This document shows positions 42,085 through 53,852 of a DNA stretch of 64,000 nucleotides, one piece after another. A program made the translations under genes and the position numbers. This DNA comes from Kaistia adipata DSM 17808. Lineage in GTDB: Bacteria; Pseudomonadota; Alphaproteobacteria; Rhizobiales; Kaistiaceae. How positions within the stretch are numbered: the stretch's first letter is position 1; every line of letters starts with the position of its first letter. The notes under the pieces are model-generated. The model was not told where the DNA came from. It ran no database searches and saw nothing but the letters and a program-made list of their open reading frames with translations. The stretch spans positions 630,217-694,216 of the forward strand of contig NZ_KE383991.1 of assembly GCF_000423225.1 (NCBI RefSeq), given 5' to 3'.

Positions 42085-42153
42085 GAAATTCCCTCTCCCG
42101 GTGCTTCCGCGCCGGCCGTCCGGCGCGGACAATCCCGATACAGGAAAGCACGA

Positions 42154-42176
42154 ACGGGGCGTCGGCGACACCCCGT
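42154..42176 (-). terminator. Hairpin after recA
   Basis: ACGGGG / CCCCGT pair around a smaller GTC-GGC-GAC stem, 13 bases after the recA stop on the minus strand. No real T-run follows, so termination is only partial or uncertain. Confidence 0.4.
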
Positions 42177-42188
42177 CCGCGCGGCCGC

Positions 42189-43268
<1,080 letters not shown>

Positions 43269-43315
43269 TCCGGCGCTCCTTATTCCACACCGCTCGGACG
43301 TGAGCAAACAGGGAT

Positions 43316-43343
43316 AATGTACACGTTTTGTTCTCATGCGCAA
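43316..43343 (-). promoter_or_regulatory. recA promoter with alphaproteobacterial SOS box
   Basis: On the minus strand, TTGCGC (43343-43338), a 16-bp spacer and TACATT (43321-43316) form a sigma-70-like promoter. Inside the spacer, GAAC-N7-GTAC (43333-43319) matches the alphaproteobacterial LexA site GAACN7GAAC/GTTCN7GTTC with one mismatch. It lies 50-65 bases before the ATG. Confidence 0.75.
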
Positions 43344-43456
43344 GAACCCGTTGCGCCGGGAACGCCGACCGATCTCCGGTGGCGTCGCCGCGGCCGATCG
43401 GGCTAGGATGAGGCCCATGGGCCATTTGGATGCGCGTTCGCGCCGGAGGCTTGCCT

Positions 43457-44809
43457 ATGCTCCAGTTTGCAACCCGAAGCCCGACTGCCGCCGTGCGCGG
43501 CCTTGCCTTGGCGGCTGCCCTGATCGGGGCCGCCGCGACGATCGCTTCCCTCCCCGCGTCCGCACAGGAAGGCAAGTCGATGACGGCAGCCGAATCCGAT
43601 CCGATCGCGCTCGGCTGGATGGTCGGCGCCCCGCCGCCCGCCGACAAGATCATCCGCTTCACCGATCCCGACTATTTCGCCTTTCCCAAGCTGCGCTGGA
43701 CGGTCTGCCATTTCCGCCAGCTGATGCCGACGGTCGGCGTCGGGCGCGGGCTCGGGCCGCTGCGCTTCTTCGAACGCGCCCCGGACAGCGGCATCGACGC
43801 TCTCACCTTCACCCCGCTCGGCGGCGACAGGAAGATGCGCTTCGACGATTCGCTCGCCGCCAACTACACGGACGGCATCGCCATCCTGCATGACGGCAAG
43901 CTGGTCTACGAGCGCTATGCCGGCTGCCTCGACGACACCGGCAAGCACGCGGCGATGTCGGTGACCAAGTCGCTGACGGGGCTGCTCGGCGAGATCCTCG
44001 TCGCCGAGGGCACGCTCGACGATAAGGCCAAGGTGGCGACGCTGGTGCCGGAGCTTTCGGCGAGCGCCTTCGGGGACGCGACGGTGCGCCAGGTCCTCGA
44101 CATGACCACCGGCCTTCACTACAGCGAGGATTATTCGGATCCGGATGCCGATGTCTGGATCTATTCGGCCGCCGGCAGCCCGCTGCCCAAGCCGGCCGAC
44201 TACACCGGTCCGCGCAGCTATTTCGACTATCTGAAGACGGTCCGGAAGGAAGGCGAGCACGGCGTCGCCTTCGGCTACAAGACGATCAATTCCGACGCGA
44301 TGGGCTGGATCATCGCGCGCGTCACGGGAAAATCCGTCGCGACGCTGCTCTCCGAGCGGATCTGGAGCCGGATGGGGGCCGAGCAGGACGCCTACTACAC
44401 CGTCGATTCGATCGGCACGCCGTTTGCCGGCGGCGGCCTCAATGCCGGGCTCCGCGACATGGCGCGGATCGGCCAGCTGATGCTGGATGGCGGCCGCCAG
44501 AACGGCGTCCAGATCCTCCCGGAAGCGGCGATCGCCCATATCCGCGCCGGCGGCGACAAGGCGGCCTTTGCGAAAGCCGACTATCCCCTGCTCAGGGGCT
44601 GGAGCTACACCGGCATGTGGTGGATCTCGCACAATCCAAACGGCGCCTTCATGGCGCGCGGCGTGCACGGCCAGGCGATCTATGTCGACCCGGCCGCGCG
44701 CATGGTGATCGCCCGCTTCGCCTCGCACCCGAAGGCCGGCAACGCGGCCAATGATCCGACCAGCCTGCCGGCCTACGAGGCGGTAGCGAAATACCTGATG
44801 GCGAAGTGA
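43457..44809 (+). CDS. Exported serine hydrolase of the beta-lactamase/6-aminohexanoate-dimer hydrolase type
   Basis: A 450-residue class C beta-lactamase-fold protein with an N-terminal signal peptide ending near PASA (residue 36). The nucleophile motif is S168-V-T-K171 in [11 protein letters not shown]; the Tyr motif is in [13 protein letters not shown] and the C-terminal HGQAIYVDP is at the KTG-like position. NylB-type esterases and penicillin-binding-like carboxypeptidases share this pattern. The ATG at 43457 has a GGAGG site. The true substrate is unknown. Confidence 0.88.
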   Translation: MLQFATRSPTAAVRGLALAAALIGAAATIASLPASAQEGKSMTAAESDPIALGWMVGAPPPADKIIRFTDPDYFAFPKLRWTVCHFRQLMPTVGVGRGLGPLRFFERAPDSGIDALTFTPLGGDRKMRFDDSLAANYTDGIAILHDGKLVYERYAGCLDDTGKHAAMSVTKSLTGLLGEILVAEGTLDDKAKVATLVPELSASAFGDATVRQVLDMTTGLHYSEDYSDPDADVWIYSAAGSPLPKPADYTGPRSYFDYLKTVRKEGEHGVAFGYKTINSDAMGWIIARVTGKSVATLLSERIWSRMGAEQDAYYTVDSIGTPFAGGGLNAGLRDMARIGQLMLDGGRQNGVQILPEAAIAHIRAGGDKAAFAKADYPLLRGWSYTGMWWISHNPNGAFMARGVHGQAIYVDPAARMVIARFASHPKAGNAANDPTSLPAYEAVAKYLMAK

Positions 44810-44812
44810 GCG

Positions 44813-45502
44813 TCAGGCGGTCAGTCCGCCGTCGATGGCGATGGTCTGGCCGGTGACGTAGCGCGCCACCGGCGAGGCGAGATAGGCGACGGTCGCGGCG
44901 ACCTCGGCGACCTCGGCATAGCGGCCGGCCGGGATGCGGGCGATGCGCTCCGGCGTGCTCGGCAGCGAATCGACGAAGCCCGGCGCGATCGCGTTGACGC
45001 TGATGCCGTCCTTGGCGAGCGTCCGCGCGGCGACGCCGACATAGGCGGAAAGCCCGGCGCGCAGCACCGAGGACGAGGCGAAATCCGGATCGGTGCGCTT
45101 GGCGGCGAAGCTCGAGATCGCGATCACCGCGCCCCCGGACTTCTCGAGATCGGCGCGCGCCGCGCGCAGCAGACGAACCGTCGGCATCAGGAAGATGTCG
45201 AGCGCGGCGTGCCAGTCGGCATCGTCGAGATCGAGCAGCTTCTTCTTCGCCGCATGGCCGGTGCTGGCAACGATGACGTCGATGCTGCCGGTCTCGGCGC
45301 GGGCGCGCTCGACCAGCGCGACGAGATCATCGGGGTTGGTGACGTCGCCCCGAACGGCGAAGCCGCCGAGTTCGGCCGCGAGCGCATCGACGCCGTCCGA
45401 GCGACCGAGCAGGCCGACGCGGTAGCCATCCGCGGCGAGGCGGCGGGCGACAGCCGCGCCGATGCCCTTGCTGGCGGCCGTGATGAGGGCGGTCTTGGTC
45501 AT
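44813..45502 (-). CDS. SDR-like protein with a degenerate active site
   Basis: A 229-residue SDR fold with a cofactor-site TAASKGIGAAVARRL and the C-terminal YVTGQTIAIDGGL. At the catalytic Y-x-x-x-K position the sequence is S-S-V-L-R (in FASSSVLRAGLSAYV), so both catalytic Tyr and Lys are replaced, although the upstream Ser (AISSFAAK) remains. It may be a non-catalytic or atypical member. Three bases separate its stop from that of the convergent serine hydrolase gene. Confidence 0.85.
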   Translation of the reverse strand: MTKTALITAASKGIGAAVARRLAADGYRVGLLGRSDGVDALAAELGGFAVRGDVTNPDDLVALVERARAETGSIDVIVASTGHAAKKKLLDLDDADWHAALDIFLMPTVRLLRAARADLEKSGGAVIAISSFAAKRTDPDFASSSVLRAGLSAYVGVAARTLAKDGISVNAIAPGFVDSLPSTPERIARIPAGRYAEVAEVAATVAYLASPVARYVTGQTIAIDGGLTA

Positions 45503-45820
45503 GCTGGGAGCCTCTTGGTGATGCGGCATGGCGACGGCGCGCCGACGCGGTTCGACGGGTCGTCGATAAGAACCGCTCCGTACGCGAAAGAAAAGGCAAT
45601 GGAATGCCGAAACGGGGCCGGGAAAGCGAATGGCTTGCCACTTGCGGATCGAGAACGTCGCGGAACCGGCCGGACGTCAGGCGAGCAGAATCTCTGCGCG
45701 CCGAATCGTCGGAACACTTGCGCGCGCCGCGCCGGATCGGCATGGTCCGCCTTTTCGCGGTCGCTCAGCACCCCCGTCGGGGGCGTCAGCCCGCGCCTCC
45801 AAGAAGAACGGTACTCTTCG
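45503..45820. promoter_or_regulatory. Divergent intergenic region upstream of psuG
   Basis: A 318-base stretch without a convincing gene, divergent between the SDR and psuG. A CCCCC-GTC-GGGGG hairpin (45771-45783) sits 38 bases before the psuG ATG and could affect its translation. No clear promoter boxes were identified. Confidence 0.4.
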
Positions 45821-46729
<909 letters not shown>

Positions 46730-46823
46730 CGCGCCTTCGCGCGGCAGGTTGCTGCGCGCGAGAACACACGACAAGGACCGTCTCGTCGTTCACGAAGCGA
46801 AGGGACGGTTCGGCCCCGGCCGA

Positions 46824-47297
46824 TCAGGATTGCCGTCGCACCGCGTCCCGCCGGCTCTCGGCGCGCTGCGGCCTGGCGATCCAGATGTAGCCCTCGCCAT
46901 ATTGGGTGGCGATCATCGTGGGGCTTCGGGCCGAGTCGCCAAGCTTGGCGCGCAGCCTGTTGATCAGGAAATCGATGCTGCGATCCGTCCCGACGGAACC
47001 GCTACCGGCGATGGCGTCGAGAAGCTGGTTCCGCGTCAGCACCCTGCGCGGATGGCGGGTGAAGACCTGGAGCAGCGCCCGCTCGGACCGGGTGAAGCGG
47101 AATTCCGTGCCGGCGCCATGACGCGCGAACAGGAACGACGGATCGAAGCTCAGATCGCCGTAATGGACCTCGCCCTCCATTTCGCCCTCCTGCCCAATCA
47201 AACAATCATGCAACAATTCTTGGCTATGGTCGAGATGAACAGCGGACCACACCGCGACAGACGAGTTCAACAATAGATCACGATCGTGGATCTTCAT
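46824..47297 (-). CDS. Orphan OmpR/PhoB-type winged-helix regulator
   Basis: A 157-residue protein with a C-terminal Trans_reg_C domain: FRFTRSERALLQVFTRHPRR, VLTRNQLLDAIAG, SIDFLINRLRAKLGD and the wing MIATQYGEGYIWI. The first ~45 residues do not form a receiver domain, so no phosphorylation site is present and the signal is unknown. The ATG at 47297 faces the DUF1194 gene, whose start lies 55 bases away. The gene may control that divergon and itself. Confidence 0.85.
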   Translation of the reverse strand: MKIHDRDLLLNSSVAVWSAVHLDHSQELLHDCLIGQEGEMEGEVHYGDLSFDPSFLFARHGAGTEFRFTRSERALLQVFTRHPRRVLTRNQLLDAIAGSGSVGTDRSIDFLINRLRAKLGDSARSPTMIATQYGEGYIWIARPQRAESRRDAVRRQS

Positions 47298-47344
47298 GAT
47301 GCGCGCCGGATCACGTTCATTTGCGTTTCTACCCAAGAAGATCA

Positions 47345-47369
47345 GATGCCATATGTTTATATTGGCATC
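47345..47369. promoter_or_regulatory. 25-bp palindrome over the DUF1194 start codon
   Basis: GATGCCA (47345-47351) and TGGCATC (47363-47369) flank an AT-rich centre containing the ATG at 47353. It lies between the divergent winged-helix regulator and DUF1194 gene and would suit a dimeric repressor controlling one or both. Confidence 0.6.
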
Positions 47370-48231
47370 CTTTCTGTGCTTGGCCTCGCTCGCCACCACC
47401 GGCGCGGCGATCGCGGAAGCCTCTCGACCGGTCGATCTGAAGCTGGTGATCGCCCTCGACGTGTCGACCTCCATGGACCTGGCCGAACGAAAGCTGCAGC
47501 GCGACGGCTTCGCCACCGCCTTTCGCCAGCCCGATGTGCTGCGCGCGATCCAGCGGGGGGCCCATCAGCGCATCGCGGTTGCGGTCATGGAATGGGCCGG
47601 CGAAACCCGCCAGAACGTCATCCTCGACTGGACCGAGCTCGCCGACGCCCCGGGGATCGCCGCCTTCGCCGATCGCCTCCAGAGCCGGATTCCCGGTCGC
47701 ATGGCGCTCGGCACGGCGGTCGGCGCGGCCATGCTGCGCGCCGCGGCGATGCTCCGCGAGAGCCCCTATGGAAGCGACCGCCTCGTCATCAACATTTCCG
47801 GCGACGGGCTGAGCAATCGCGGGCCGGATCCGGCCGCCGTGCGCGACCTGCTGGTCGCGCGGGGGATCACGATCAACGGCCTGCCGATCGTCTACAAGGA
47901 CCTGCTGCAGGGCATCGCGGCGTTGGGCACGGCGGATGCGCCTGGCCCCGGCGCGCTGATACGCTATTTCGAGGAAAGTGTGATTGGGGGCGCCGGTGCC
48001 TTCGTCGAGCCGGTGGCCAGCATTGACCAGTTCGATGAGGCGATCCGCCGGAAGCTGATCCGCGAGATCCACGGCCCCCTCGACGTCGCCGGGCGCGGCG
48101 ACGTCGACCGGCCAGAGGCTCAGGCGGCGGTCGCCGCCTCGATCGTGCCGGATGCGGACTCCGCCATCCGGATGGCCGCCACGACATGGCCGATCGCAGC
48201 CCGGTCGAGCGCCGACGGCCCGCCCAGATAA
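47353..48231 (+). CDS. DUF1194 (von Willebrand A-like) exported protein
   Basis: A 292-residue protein with a signal peptide (MFILASFLCLASLATTGAA), then a vWA-like fold with a MIDAS-type DVSTSMD near residue 40, GTAVGAAMLRAAAMLRE and VINISGDGLSNRGPDPAAVR. DUF1194 proteins are exported and bind divalent metals by analogy with other vWA domains; their role is unknown. The 3' end runs 112 bases into the convergent methyltransferase gene. A longer start at 47296 lacks a ribosome site and would overlap the regulator start. Confidence 0.83.
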   Translation: MFILASFLCLASLATTGAAIAEASRPVDLKLVIALDVSTSMDLAERKLQRDGFATAFRQPDVLRAIQRGAHQRIAVAVMEWAGETRQNVILDWTELADAPGIAAFADRLQSRIPGRMALGTAVGAAMLRAAAMLRESPYGSDRLVINISGDGLSNRGPDPAAVRDLLVARGITINGLPIVYKDLLQGIAALGTADAPGPGALIRYFEESVIGGAGAFVEPVASIDQFDEAIRRKLIREIHGPLDVAGRGDVDRPEAQAAVAASIVPDADSAIRMAATTWPIAARSSADGPPR

Positions 48232-49016
48232 AGCTGGCCGAGATCGGGGCCGGAACGGTCCTCGATCGACGAGAAGCCAAGCGCGGCCAGCCGCCCGGCA
48301 AGGTCGTCGGGACGGAAGAAGGTGACGAAAGGCTCGCCGAGGCTCGCCGTGCGACCGGCGAGCGTCGTGAAGGCGAGACGCTGCAGGAGCGTGAGCTTCT
48401 CCGGCGATTCGGCGTAGTCGAACACGACCTCGCTGCCGCCCGGCCGCGCCGCGATGATGCCGAGCGTCGAGGTGATCGCCTCTTCGCTCAGATAGGGCGC
48501 CACGCCGAGCCAGGAGAAGAAGGCCGGCACGTTGGGGTCGAGGCCCGCCTCGACCAGCTTCTCGTCCAGCCGGTCCGTGCTGAAATCGATGGGAACATAG
48601 GTCACCGTCTCCGGCACGGTGATGCCGGTCGCGGCGAGACGCTCGCGCTTCCAGGCCTGGGTCGCCGGATGATCGACCTCGAACACCACGACGTCCTGGT
48701 CGGCATAGGGATTGCGATAGGCGAAGGTCTCCAGACCGGCGCCGAGCACCACGACATGGCGGACGCCGCGCGCGACGGCGGCGGCGAGCCGATCCTCGGC
48801 GAAGCGGCTGCGCGCGGCGAGGAAGGCGCGGATCGCCTCGCCGCCGGGCGAATCGGCGCGCGAGAGTTCGTCGCGCGCGAGCACGGAACCGCGATCGCCG
48901 CCGACGATGACGAGCGCGAGCGGATCCTCGAAAATCAGGGGTTTATCAAGAAGCTGGTGAGCCGCGCGCCGCATGGCGACGCGGAAGGCGGTAGCACTGG
49001 GTTGTCCTTCGATCAT
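48120..49016 (-). CDS. LCMT/TIGR00027-type SAM-dependent methyltransferase
   Basis: A 298-residue class I methyltransferase related to leucine carboxyl methyltransferases: FEDPLALVIVG near the N-terminus, SAM-binding VVVLGAGLETFAYRNPY, ATQAWKRERLAATGI and FFSWLGVAPYLSEEAI. Bacterial members often methylate carboxyl groups of small molecules, though few substrates are known. Its 3' end overlaps the DUF1194 gene tail to tail. Confidence 0.88.
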   Translation of the reverse strand: MIEGQPSATAFRVAMRRAAHQLLDKPLIFEDPLALVIVGGDRGSVLARDELSRADSPGGEAIRAFLAARSRFAEDRLAAAVARGVRHVVVLGAGLETFAYRNPYADQDVVVFEVDHPATQAWKRERLAATGITVPETVTYVPIDFSTDRLDEKLVEAGLDPNVPAFFSWLGVAPYLSEEAITSTLGIIAARPGGSEVVFDYAESPEKLTLLQRLAFTTLAGRTASLGEPFVTFFRPDDLAGRLAALGFSSIEDRSGPDLGQLYLGGPSALDRAAIGHVVAAIRMAESASGTIEAATAA

Positions 49017-49025
49017 GTTCGCCTT

Positions 49026-49415
49026 CTACTCCAGACAACCGAAATTGGTAAGCAGCCGAATGGCCGCCTCCCGGTCCGCCGGCTCGCTCGCATCGGAGAA
49101 ACGCAGCAGCGAAGCCGTGCCGTCCGCCTCGATGATCGCGTGGAACGGCACGAAATCCGCGTCCGGACCGACCGCCACCTGGCCGCAATAGCCACGGCCG
49201 TTGCGCGCCTTGGAACGATGGATGCCGCGCAGTCGCGCGTCGGCCGGCGCCGCGAAGTCGCGCGTGGCGAGCTTCGTGATGGCGCCCACCAGCGGCGCGT
49301 CGAGATCCCTGGCGGAACCGTCGACGACCTGCTGCGCCCCGGCCGCCGCCGCGCCCAGAACCGGCGACAGCAGCGCGGCGAGGACGGCGGCCCGACGGCG
49401 GCTGAGGCGCGGCAT
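49026..49415 (-). CDS. Small exported protein of unknown function
   Basis: A 129-residue protein with an N-terminal hydrophobic signal (AAVLAALLSPVLGAAAAGAQ). The mature part has RGIHRSKARNGRGYCGQVAV and FVPFHAIIEADGTASLLRFSD, a pattern shared with short uncharacterised alphaproteobacterial exported proteins, with two cysteines (GYCGQ, NFGCLE). Its ATG overlaps the P450 stop (TGATG), so it is translationally coupled to it. Confidence 0.7.
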   Translation of the reverse strand: MPRLSRRRAAVLAALLSPVLGAAAAGAQQVVDGSARDLDAPLVGAITKLATRDFAAPADARLRGIHRSKARNGRGYCGQVAVGPDADFVPFHAIIEADGTASLLRFSDASEPADREAAIRLLTNFGCLE

Positions 49416-50698
49416 CAACGGTCCCATGCCAGCTGCAGGCCGTCGAGGCCGTGGAAGTGATAGGCGTCGCGATAGCTCGGCTGCCCGGCGAAGCGGAGCC
49501 CCGGCAGGCGCTCGAACAGGATCGGCAGCGCCACCTGCATCTCCAGCCGCGCCAGCGGCGCGCCGATGCAGAAATGAATGCCGAGGCCGAAGGAGACATG
49601 CGGCTTCGGTTCACGGCTCGCATCGAAACGGTCGGCCGCGACGTAGCGCACGGGATCGCGGTTCGCCGCGCCGAGCATCAGCCCGACCTGCTGGCCCTTC
49701 TTCAGCTGGAGCCCGCCATATTCCATGTCCTCGAGCGCATAGCGCATAAACATGTGCAGCGGCGGGTCGAAGCGCAGGCACTCCTCGACCGCCGCGGCGG
49801 TCGCCTCGTCGGAGGCGAACAGCGCCTTCGGGTCGGCGCCGGACTGGAGGATGGCGCGGACGCCATTGCCGATCGCGTGCACCGTCGCCTCGTGGCCGGC
49901 GTTCAAGAGCAGGATGCAGGTCGTGATCAGCTCGTCCTCGGACAACTTCTCGCCCTGCTCCTCGGCGGCGATCAGCTGGCTGATCAGGTCGTCGCCCGGC
50001 TTGCCGCGCCGCTCCTCGACATAGGCGCGCAGGAAGGCGGAGAATTCGAGCGTCGCGGCGACGGCGGCGTCCTCCATCGCGCGGGTGCGGCCGAGCTGGT
50101 ACATGCCGACCATGGCATGCGACCAGGCGAGAAGGTCCGGCGCCCGCTCGACCGGCACGCCGAGGATCTCGGCGATGACGGTGATCGGGATTGGCGTCGC
50201 ATAGGCCTCGATCAGGTCGGCGCTGCCCTTCGCCTCGAAGCCGTCGATCAATTCGTTGCAGAGCGCGGCGATGCGCGGGCGCAGCCGCTCGATCTGGCGC
50301 GAGACGAAGGCGCGGTTGACGAGGGTGCGCAGCCGCGTATGCACCGGCGGCTCGCGCTCCAGCATCGAAAGATTGTCGACGTCGTAGAACGGCTTCAGAT
50401 GCGCCGGGATCTCGGGAATGCCGAGTTCCTCGCGGGTCGCCACATGCAGGATCTCGCGGCCGAAGCGGCGATCACGGTAGATGGCGTTGACGTCTTCCGC
50501 GTCGAGGAAGCACCAGACGCCGGGCTCCTCCCAGAAGAACACCGGCGCCACGGCGCGGATCGCCTCGAAAACCGGATAGGGATCCTGGAAAAAGGCCGGA
50601 TCCTTGGCGTCGATCGAGACGTATCGCGTGGCCGGATCGATCCGGACCGGCAGAACCTGCGCCGTCGCCGTCTGGCCGGGCGCGCTTCCATCATTCAT
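49415..50698 (-). CDS. Cytochrome P450
   Basis: A 427-residue soluble bacterial P450. The I-helix has LLLNAGHEATVHAIGNG (A-G-x-E-T-like oxygen-activating motif), the K-helix ExxR is EECLR and the heme-binding loop is SFGLGIHFCIGAPLARLE with the axial Cys. No membrane anchor is present. It needs a ferredoxin and reductase; a [2Fe-2S] ferredoxin and its reductase occur about 11 kb downstream. ATG at 50698 or 50707 are both possible. Substrate unknown. Confidence 0.93.
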   Translation of the reverse strand: MNDGSAPGQTATAQVLPVRIDPATRYVSIDAKDPAFFQDPYPVFEAIRAVAPVFFWEEPGVWCFLDAEDVNAIYRDRRFGREILHVATREELGIPEIPAHLKPFYDVDNLSMLEREPPVHTRLRTLVNRAFVSRQIERLRPRIAALCNELIDGFEAKGSADLIEAYATPIPITVIAEILGVPVERAPDLLAWSHAMVGMYQLGRTRAMEDAAVAATLEFSAFLRAYVEERRGKPGDDLISQLIAAEEQGEKLSEDELITTCILLLNAGHEATVHAIGNGVRAILQSGADPKALFASDEATAAAVEECLRFDPPLHMFMRYALEDMEYGGLQLKKGQQVGLMLGAANRDPVRYVAADRFDASREPKPHVSFGLGIHFCIGAPLARLEMQVALPILFERLPGLRFAGQPSYRDAYHFHGLDGLQLAWDR

Positions 50699-50801
50699 GA
50701 AGATCATTCCGAGTTTAAAATCTGAACCGCCATTTTCGGCGGCCATGCGCGCCTTGGCAAGCGCGGCGTTTGGCTGCGCCGCCGACACGGCCGGCGCCCG
50801 G

Positions 50802-53342
50802 TCAGTGACCGAGCGCTTCCTTGACCGCCGTCGCCAGCTGCTTGAGCGAGAACGGCTTCGGCAGGAAGTTGAAGGTCTCGCCATCCGGCAGGTTGCGGGC
50901 GAAGGCGTCCTCGGCATAGCCCGACACGAAGATGATCTTCAGGTCCGGCCGCTCCTTGCGCAATTCGCGCAGCAGCGACGGGCCGTCGAGCTCGGGCATG
51001 ACGACGTCGGAGACGACGAGGTCGATCGACCCGCCGGTCTCGCGCATCACCTCGAGCGCCTCGACGCCGGAGGTGGCCTCGTGCACCGTATAGCCGCGCG
51101 AGGCGAGCGCGCGGGCGGCGAAGCTCCGCACGGCCTCCTCGTCCTCGACCAGCAAGATGCTGGCGCTGCCGGTGAGATCGGCGATCTCCGGGGCCTTCTC
51201 GGCGACCGCCTCGGGCTTGGCCGAAACGGCCGGCACATGGCGGGGCATGAAGATGCGGAAGGTCGTGCCGACATCCGTCTCGCTGTCGAAGAAGATGTGC
51301 GCGCCGGTCTGCTTGACGATGCCGTAGACGGTCGACAGGCCGAGGCCCGTGCCCTTGCCGACATCCTTGGTCGAGAAGAACGGCTCGAAGATCTTCGACT
51401 GCACCTCGGGCGGAATGCCGGTGCCGGTATCCTGGACCTCGATCAGGACATAGTCGGCCGGCGGCAGCGGCTTATAGTGGAAGGCCGCGACCTCGTCCGG
51501 CGTGACATTGCGGGTGCGGATCGTCAGCGTGCCGCCCTTCGGCATGGCGTCGCGCGCATTGACCGCGAGGTTGATCACCACCTGCTCGAACTGGTTCAGA
51601 TCCGCCTTGATCGGCCAGACGTCGCGGCCATGCACGAGCTGCAGCTTGACCTTCTCGCCGAGCAGCCGCTCCAGCAGGATCGAGAGATCGGACAGCACAT
51701 CGCCCATCGCCAGCACCTGCGGGCGCAGCGTCTGGCGGCGCGAGAACGCCAGCAGCTGCCGGACCAGGCCGGCGGCGCGGTTGGCGTTCTGCTTGATGTT
51801 CATGATGTCCTGGAAGGACGGGTCGCTCGGCCGGTGGTTGGCGAGCAAGAGGTCGGAGAAGCCGATGATCGCCGTCAGCACGTTGTTGAAGTCGTGCGCG
51901 ACGCCGCCGGCCAGCTGGCCGATCGCCTGCATCTTCTGGCTCTGGGCGAACTGCAGTTCCAGCGCCCGCTGCTCCGTCGTCTCCAGCGCGTAGACGGTGG
52001 CGATCTCGCGATCGGTGGCGTCCTCGTCGACCGCCGACACATAGAAGCGGACGCTGCGCTCGCCATGGCCGGGAATGGTCGTGTCGACGGGCGCGATCTC
52101 GCTGCGGCCGCCGGCGGCGGTCTCGAGCGCCGCCTCCAGCGCCGGGCGTTCGCTTTCGGCGACGAGGTCGATCAGCCGCGTGCGCGAACCGCCTTCCGAC
52201 TTGATCGGCCCGAACAGCCGCGCGAAGGGCGCGTTGGTGCGGCCGATGCGGCCGGACTTGTCGATCGAGGCGATGGCGAAGGGCGTGTGGTTGAAGAAGC
52301 GCATGAAGCGCACCTCGGCCGCGCGCAACGCCTCCGAAAGCTCCTCGCCGGGGCCGCGATTGAGGACCACGGTCCGCGTCGCGCCGGGCGCGCCGTCGCC
52401 GGCGAAGGGCACGCGATGCAGCAGCCGCACCGGCAGGCTCTGACCGTTCTGCTTGACGAGGTCGAGGTCGATCGTCTCGGTGCGCGTCTCGCCACCCCGC
52501 TCGCGGCCGACCGACAGCAGCGCCGCGCCATCGCCGCGCACGATGTCGGAAAGCGTCAGTGTCCCCGACTTGAAGAAAGCGAGATCAATGCCGAGCCAGT
52601 CGGCGAGCGTCGCGTTCAGATAGACGATGCGGCCATCCGGCTCGGCCGAGAAGAAGCCCGCGGGCGCATGGTCGAGATAGTCGATCGCGTGCTGCAGGTC
52701 CTGGAAGACGTTCTCCTGCTGGGCGCGATCGCTGGTGACGTCGGCGATCTGCCAGGCGGTCAGGACGCGGTCCGGCTCCTCGCCGGTGCGCACCGGCCGC
52801 ACGCGGATGCGATACCAGCGCGGCGGGCCGCCGGCGGGGCCGGCCAGCGGGCTCGGCATGCGCACTTCCTCGACCGCCGTGCGGCCGTCGCGGATCGACT
52901 GCGACAGACGGTAGATCGCCTCGCTCGCCGCCTGGTCGGCCGAGAACACCCGCTCGACGACGCGGACGTCCTTCGCCTCGTCGGCGCCGATCAGGTCGGC
53001 ATAGGCGGCATTGGCATAGAGGATGCGGCTGTCGCGATCGGTGATGACGAGGCCGTCGGCCATGGAATCGATGAAGCCGCGGCCGAGTTCGTCGCGCGGC
53101 GAGCGGCCGCTGAAATGCAGGAGCCCGATCGCCGCCGCGAACAGCGTGAATACGCCGACCACGGCGAGCAGCCCGAGCAGGGCGAAGATGAAAGGTTCGG
53201 CCGCATCCGGCGGCAACAGCGCGAAGGCGAGCGCCGCGCCGACCAGGCAGCAGGCGAGCACCAGCAGGCGGCCGATTCCGGTCGGACGATCGGAGCGGTC
53301 GACCAGCGCGCGGCGCGGTGTCTTCTGGCGGTTCTCGGTCAT
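50802..53342 (-). CDS. cckA: Cell-cycle hybrid histidine kinase CckA
   Basis: CckA controls CtrA through ChpT. The 846-residue protein has two N-terminal membrane helices ([20 protein letters not shown] and [20 protein letters not shown]), PAS-like domains, a HisKA H-box [15 protein letters not shown], an HATPase_c domain with [20 protein letters not shown], and a C-terminal receiver with the phospho-Asp in [15 protein letters not shown] and Lys in FLPKPF. The H-box and domain order match alphaproteobacterial CckA. Start at 53342 chosen from the family N-terminus. Confidence 0.95.
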   Translation of the reverse strand: MTENRQKTPRRALVDRSDRPTGIGRLLVLACCLVGAALAFALLPPDAAEPFIFALLGLLAVVGVFTLFAAAIGLLHFSGRSPRDELGRGFIDSMADGLVITDRDSRILYANAAYADLIGADEAKDVRVVERVFSADQAASEAIYRLSQSIRDGRTAVEEVRMPSPLAGPAGGPPRWYRIRVRPVRTGEEPDRVLTAWQIADVTSDRAQQENVFQDLQHAIDYLDHAPAGFFSAEPDGRIVYLNATLADWLGIDLAFFKSGTLTLSDIVRGDGAALLSVGRERGGETRTETIDLDLVKQNGQSLPVRLLHRVPFAGDGAPGATRTVVLNRGPGEELSEALRAAEVRFMRFFNHTPFAIASIDKSGRIGRTNAPFARLFGPIKSEGGSRTRLIDLVAESERPALEAALETAAGGRSEIAPVDTTIPGHGERSVRFYVSAVDEDATDREIATVYALETTEQRALELQFAQSQKMQAIGQLAGGVAHDFNNVLTAIIGFSDLLLANHRPSDPSFQDIMNIKQNANRAAGLVRQLLAFSRRQTLRPQVLAMGDVLSDLSILLERLLGEKVKLQLVHGRDVWPIKADLNQFEQVVINLAVNARDAMPKGGTLTIRTRNVTPDEVAAFHYKPLPPADYVLIEVQDTGTGIPPEVQSKIFEPFFSTKDVGKGTGLGLSTVYGIVKQTGAHIFFDSETDVGTTFRIFMPRHVPAVSAKPEAVAEKAPEIADLTGSASILLVEDEEAVRSFAARALASRGYTVHEATSGVEALEVMRETGGSIDLVVSDVVMPELDGPSLLRELRKERPDLKIIFVSGYAEDAFARNLPDGETFNFLPKPFSLKQLATAVKEALGH

Positions 53343-53852
53343 GCCGTCACCCGGCCCGATCTGTGCGGCACGAACCCTTGCACCCCGGTCTGCCCCATCT
53401 TCTTCTCGGTCCCGGAAAATCCCTGGCGGCGACGAAGAATCGCCACGCACCGCATGTAGCAGGCAGAATGCGGAGGATCGCCCCCGAATTCAACGCAAGC
53501 GCGGAATTCGACAGCAATCGGCTCCCCCGTTCCTGCCCCTGCCACGGAATCGGCCAGCTCGCCCCCTATCAGGCCGGAACGGGAATCGTCACGCGGCGCG
53601 CCACGCGATGCCTGGCGCCGCCCCGTGGGTGCGAATCCACTGGATTCTGCCAAAGTCATGGTCAATGAATTCTTAATGCCATCAGGGGATTGATGGATCA
53701 GTTCGGTGCTGCGGGCTTGCCAAGGCCCGGCGCACGCAGGAAAAACGTCGGCTATGCGCGGAATCGAGCTTCCGGTCACCGAAGGTGCCAGGCTCGATCC
53801 GTTTCGATGCCTTGCGACGGGCTGAACCGGAATCGGAAGTCGGGAGAATAAG
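53343..53852. promoter_or_regulatory. Divergent intergenic region between cckA and the FliO-like gene
   Basis: 510 bases separate the two divergent genes. No ORF here looks coding on either strand, and no clear binding site was recognised. It must hold the promoters of cckA and the FliO-like gene. Confidence 0.45.

Noticed and set aside
50604-53459. Plus-strand long frame opposite cckA
   Set aside because: Shadow of cckA, whose minus-strand product has all kinase and receiver motifs.
53339-53779. Minus-strand ORF of 146 residues in the cckA/FliO-like gap
   Set aside because: No start context, motifs or composition of a real protein; begins inside the cckA frame.
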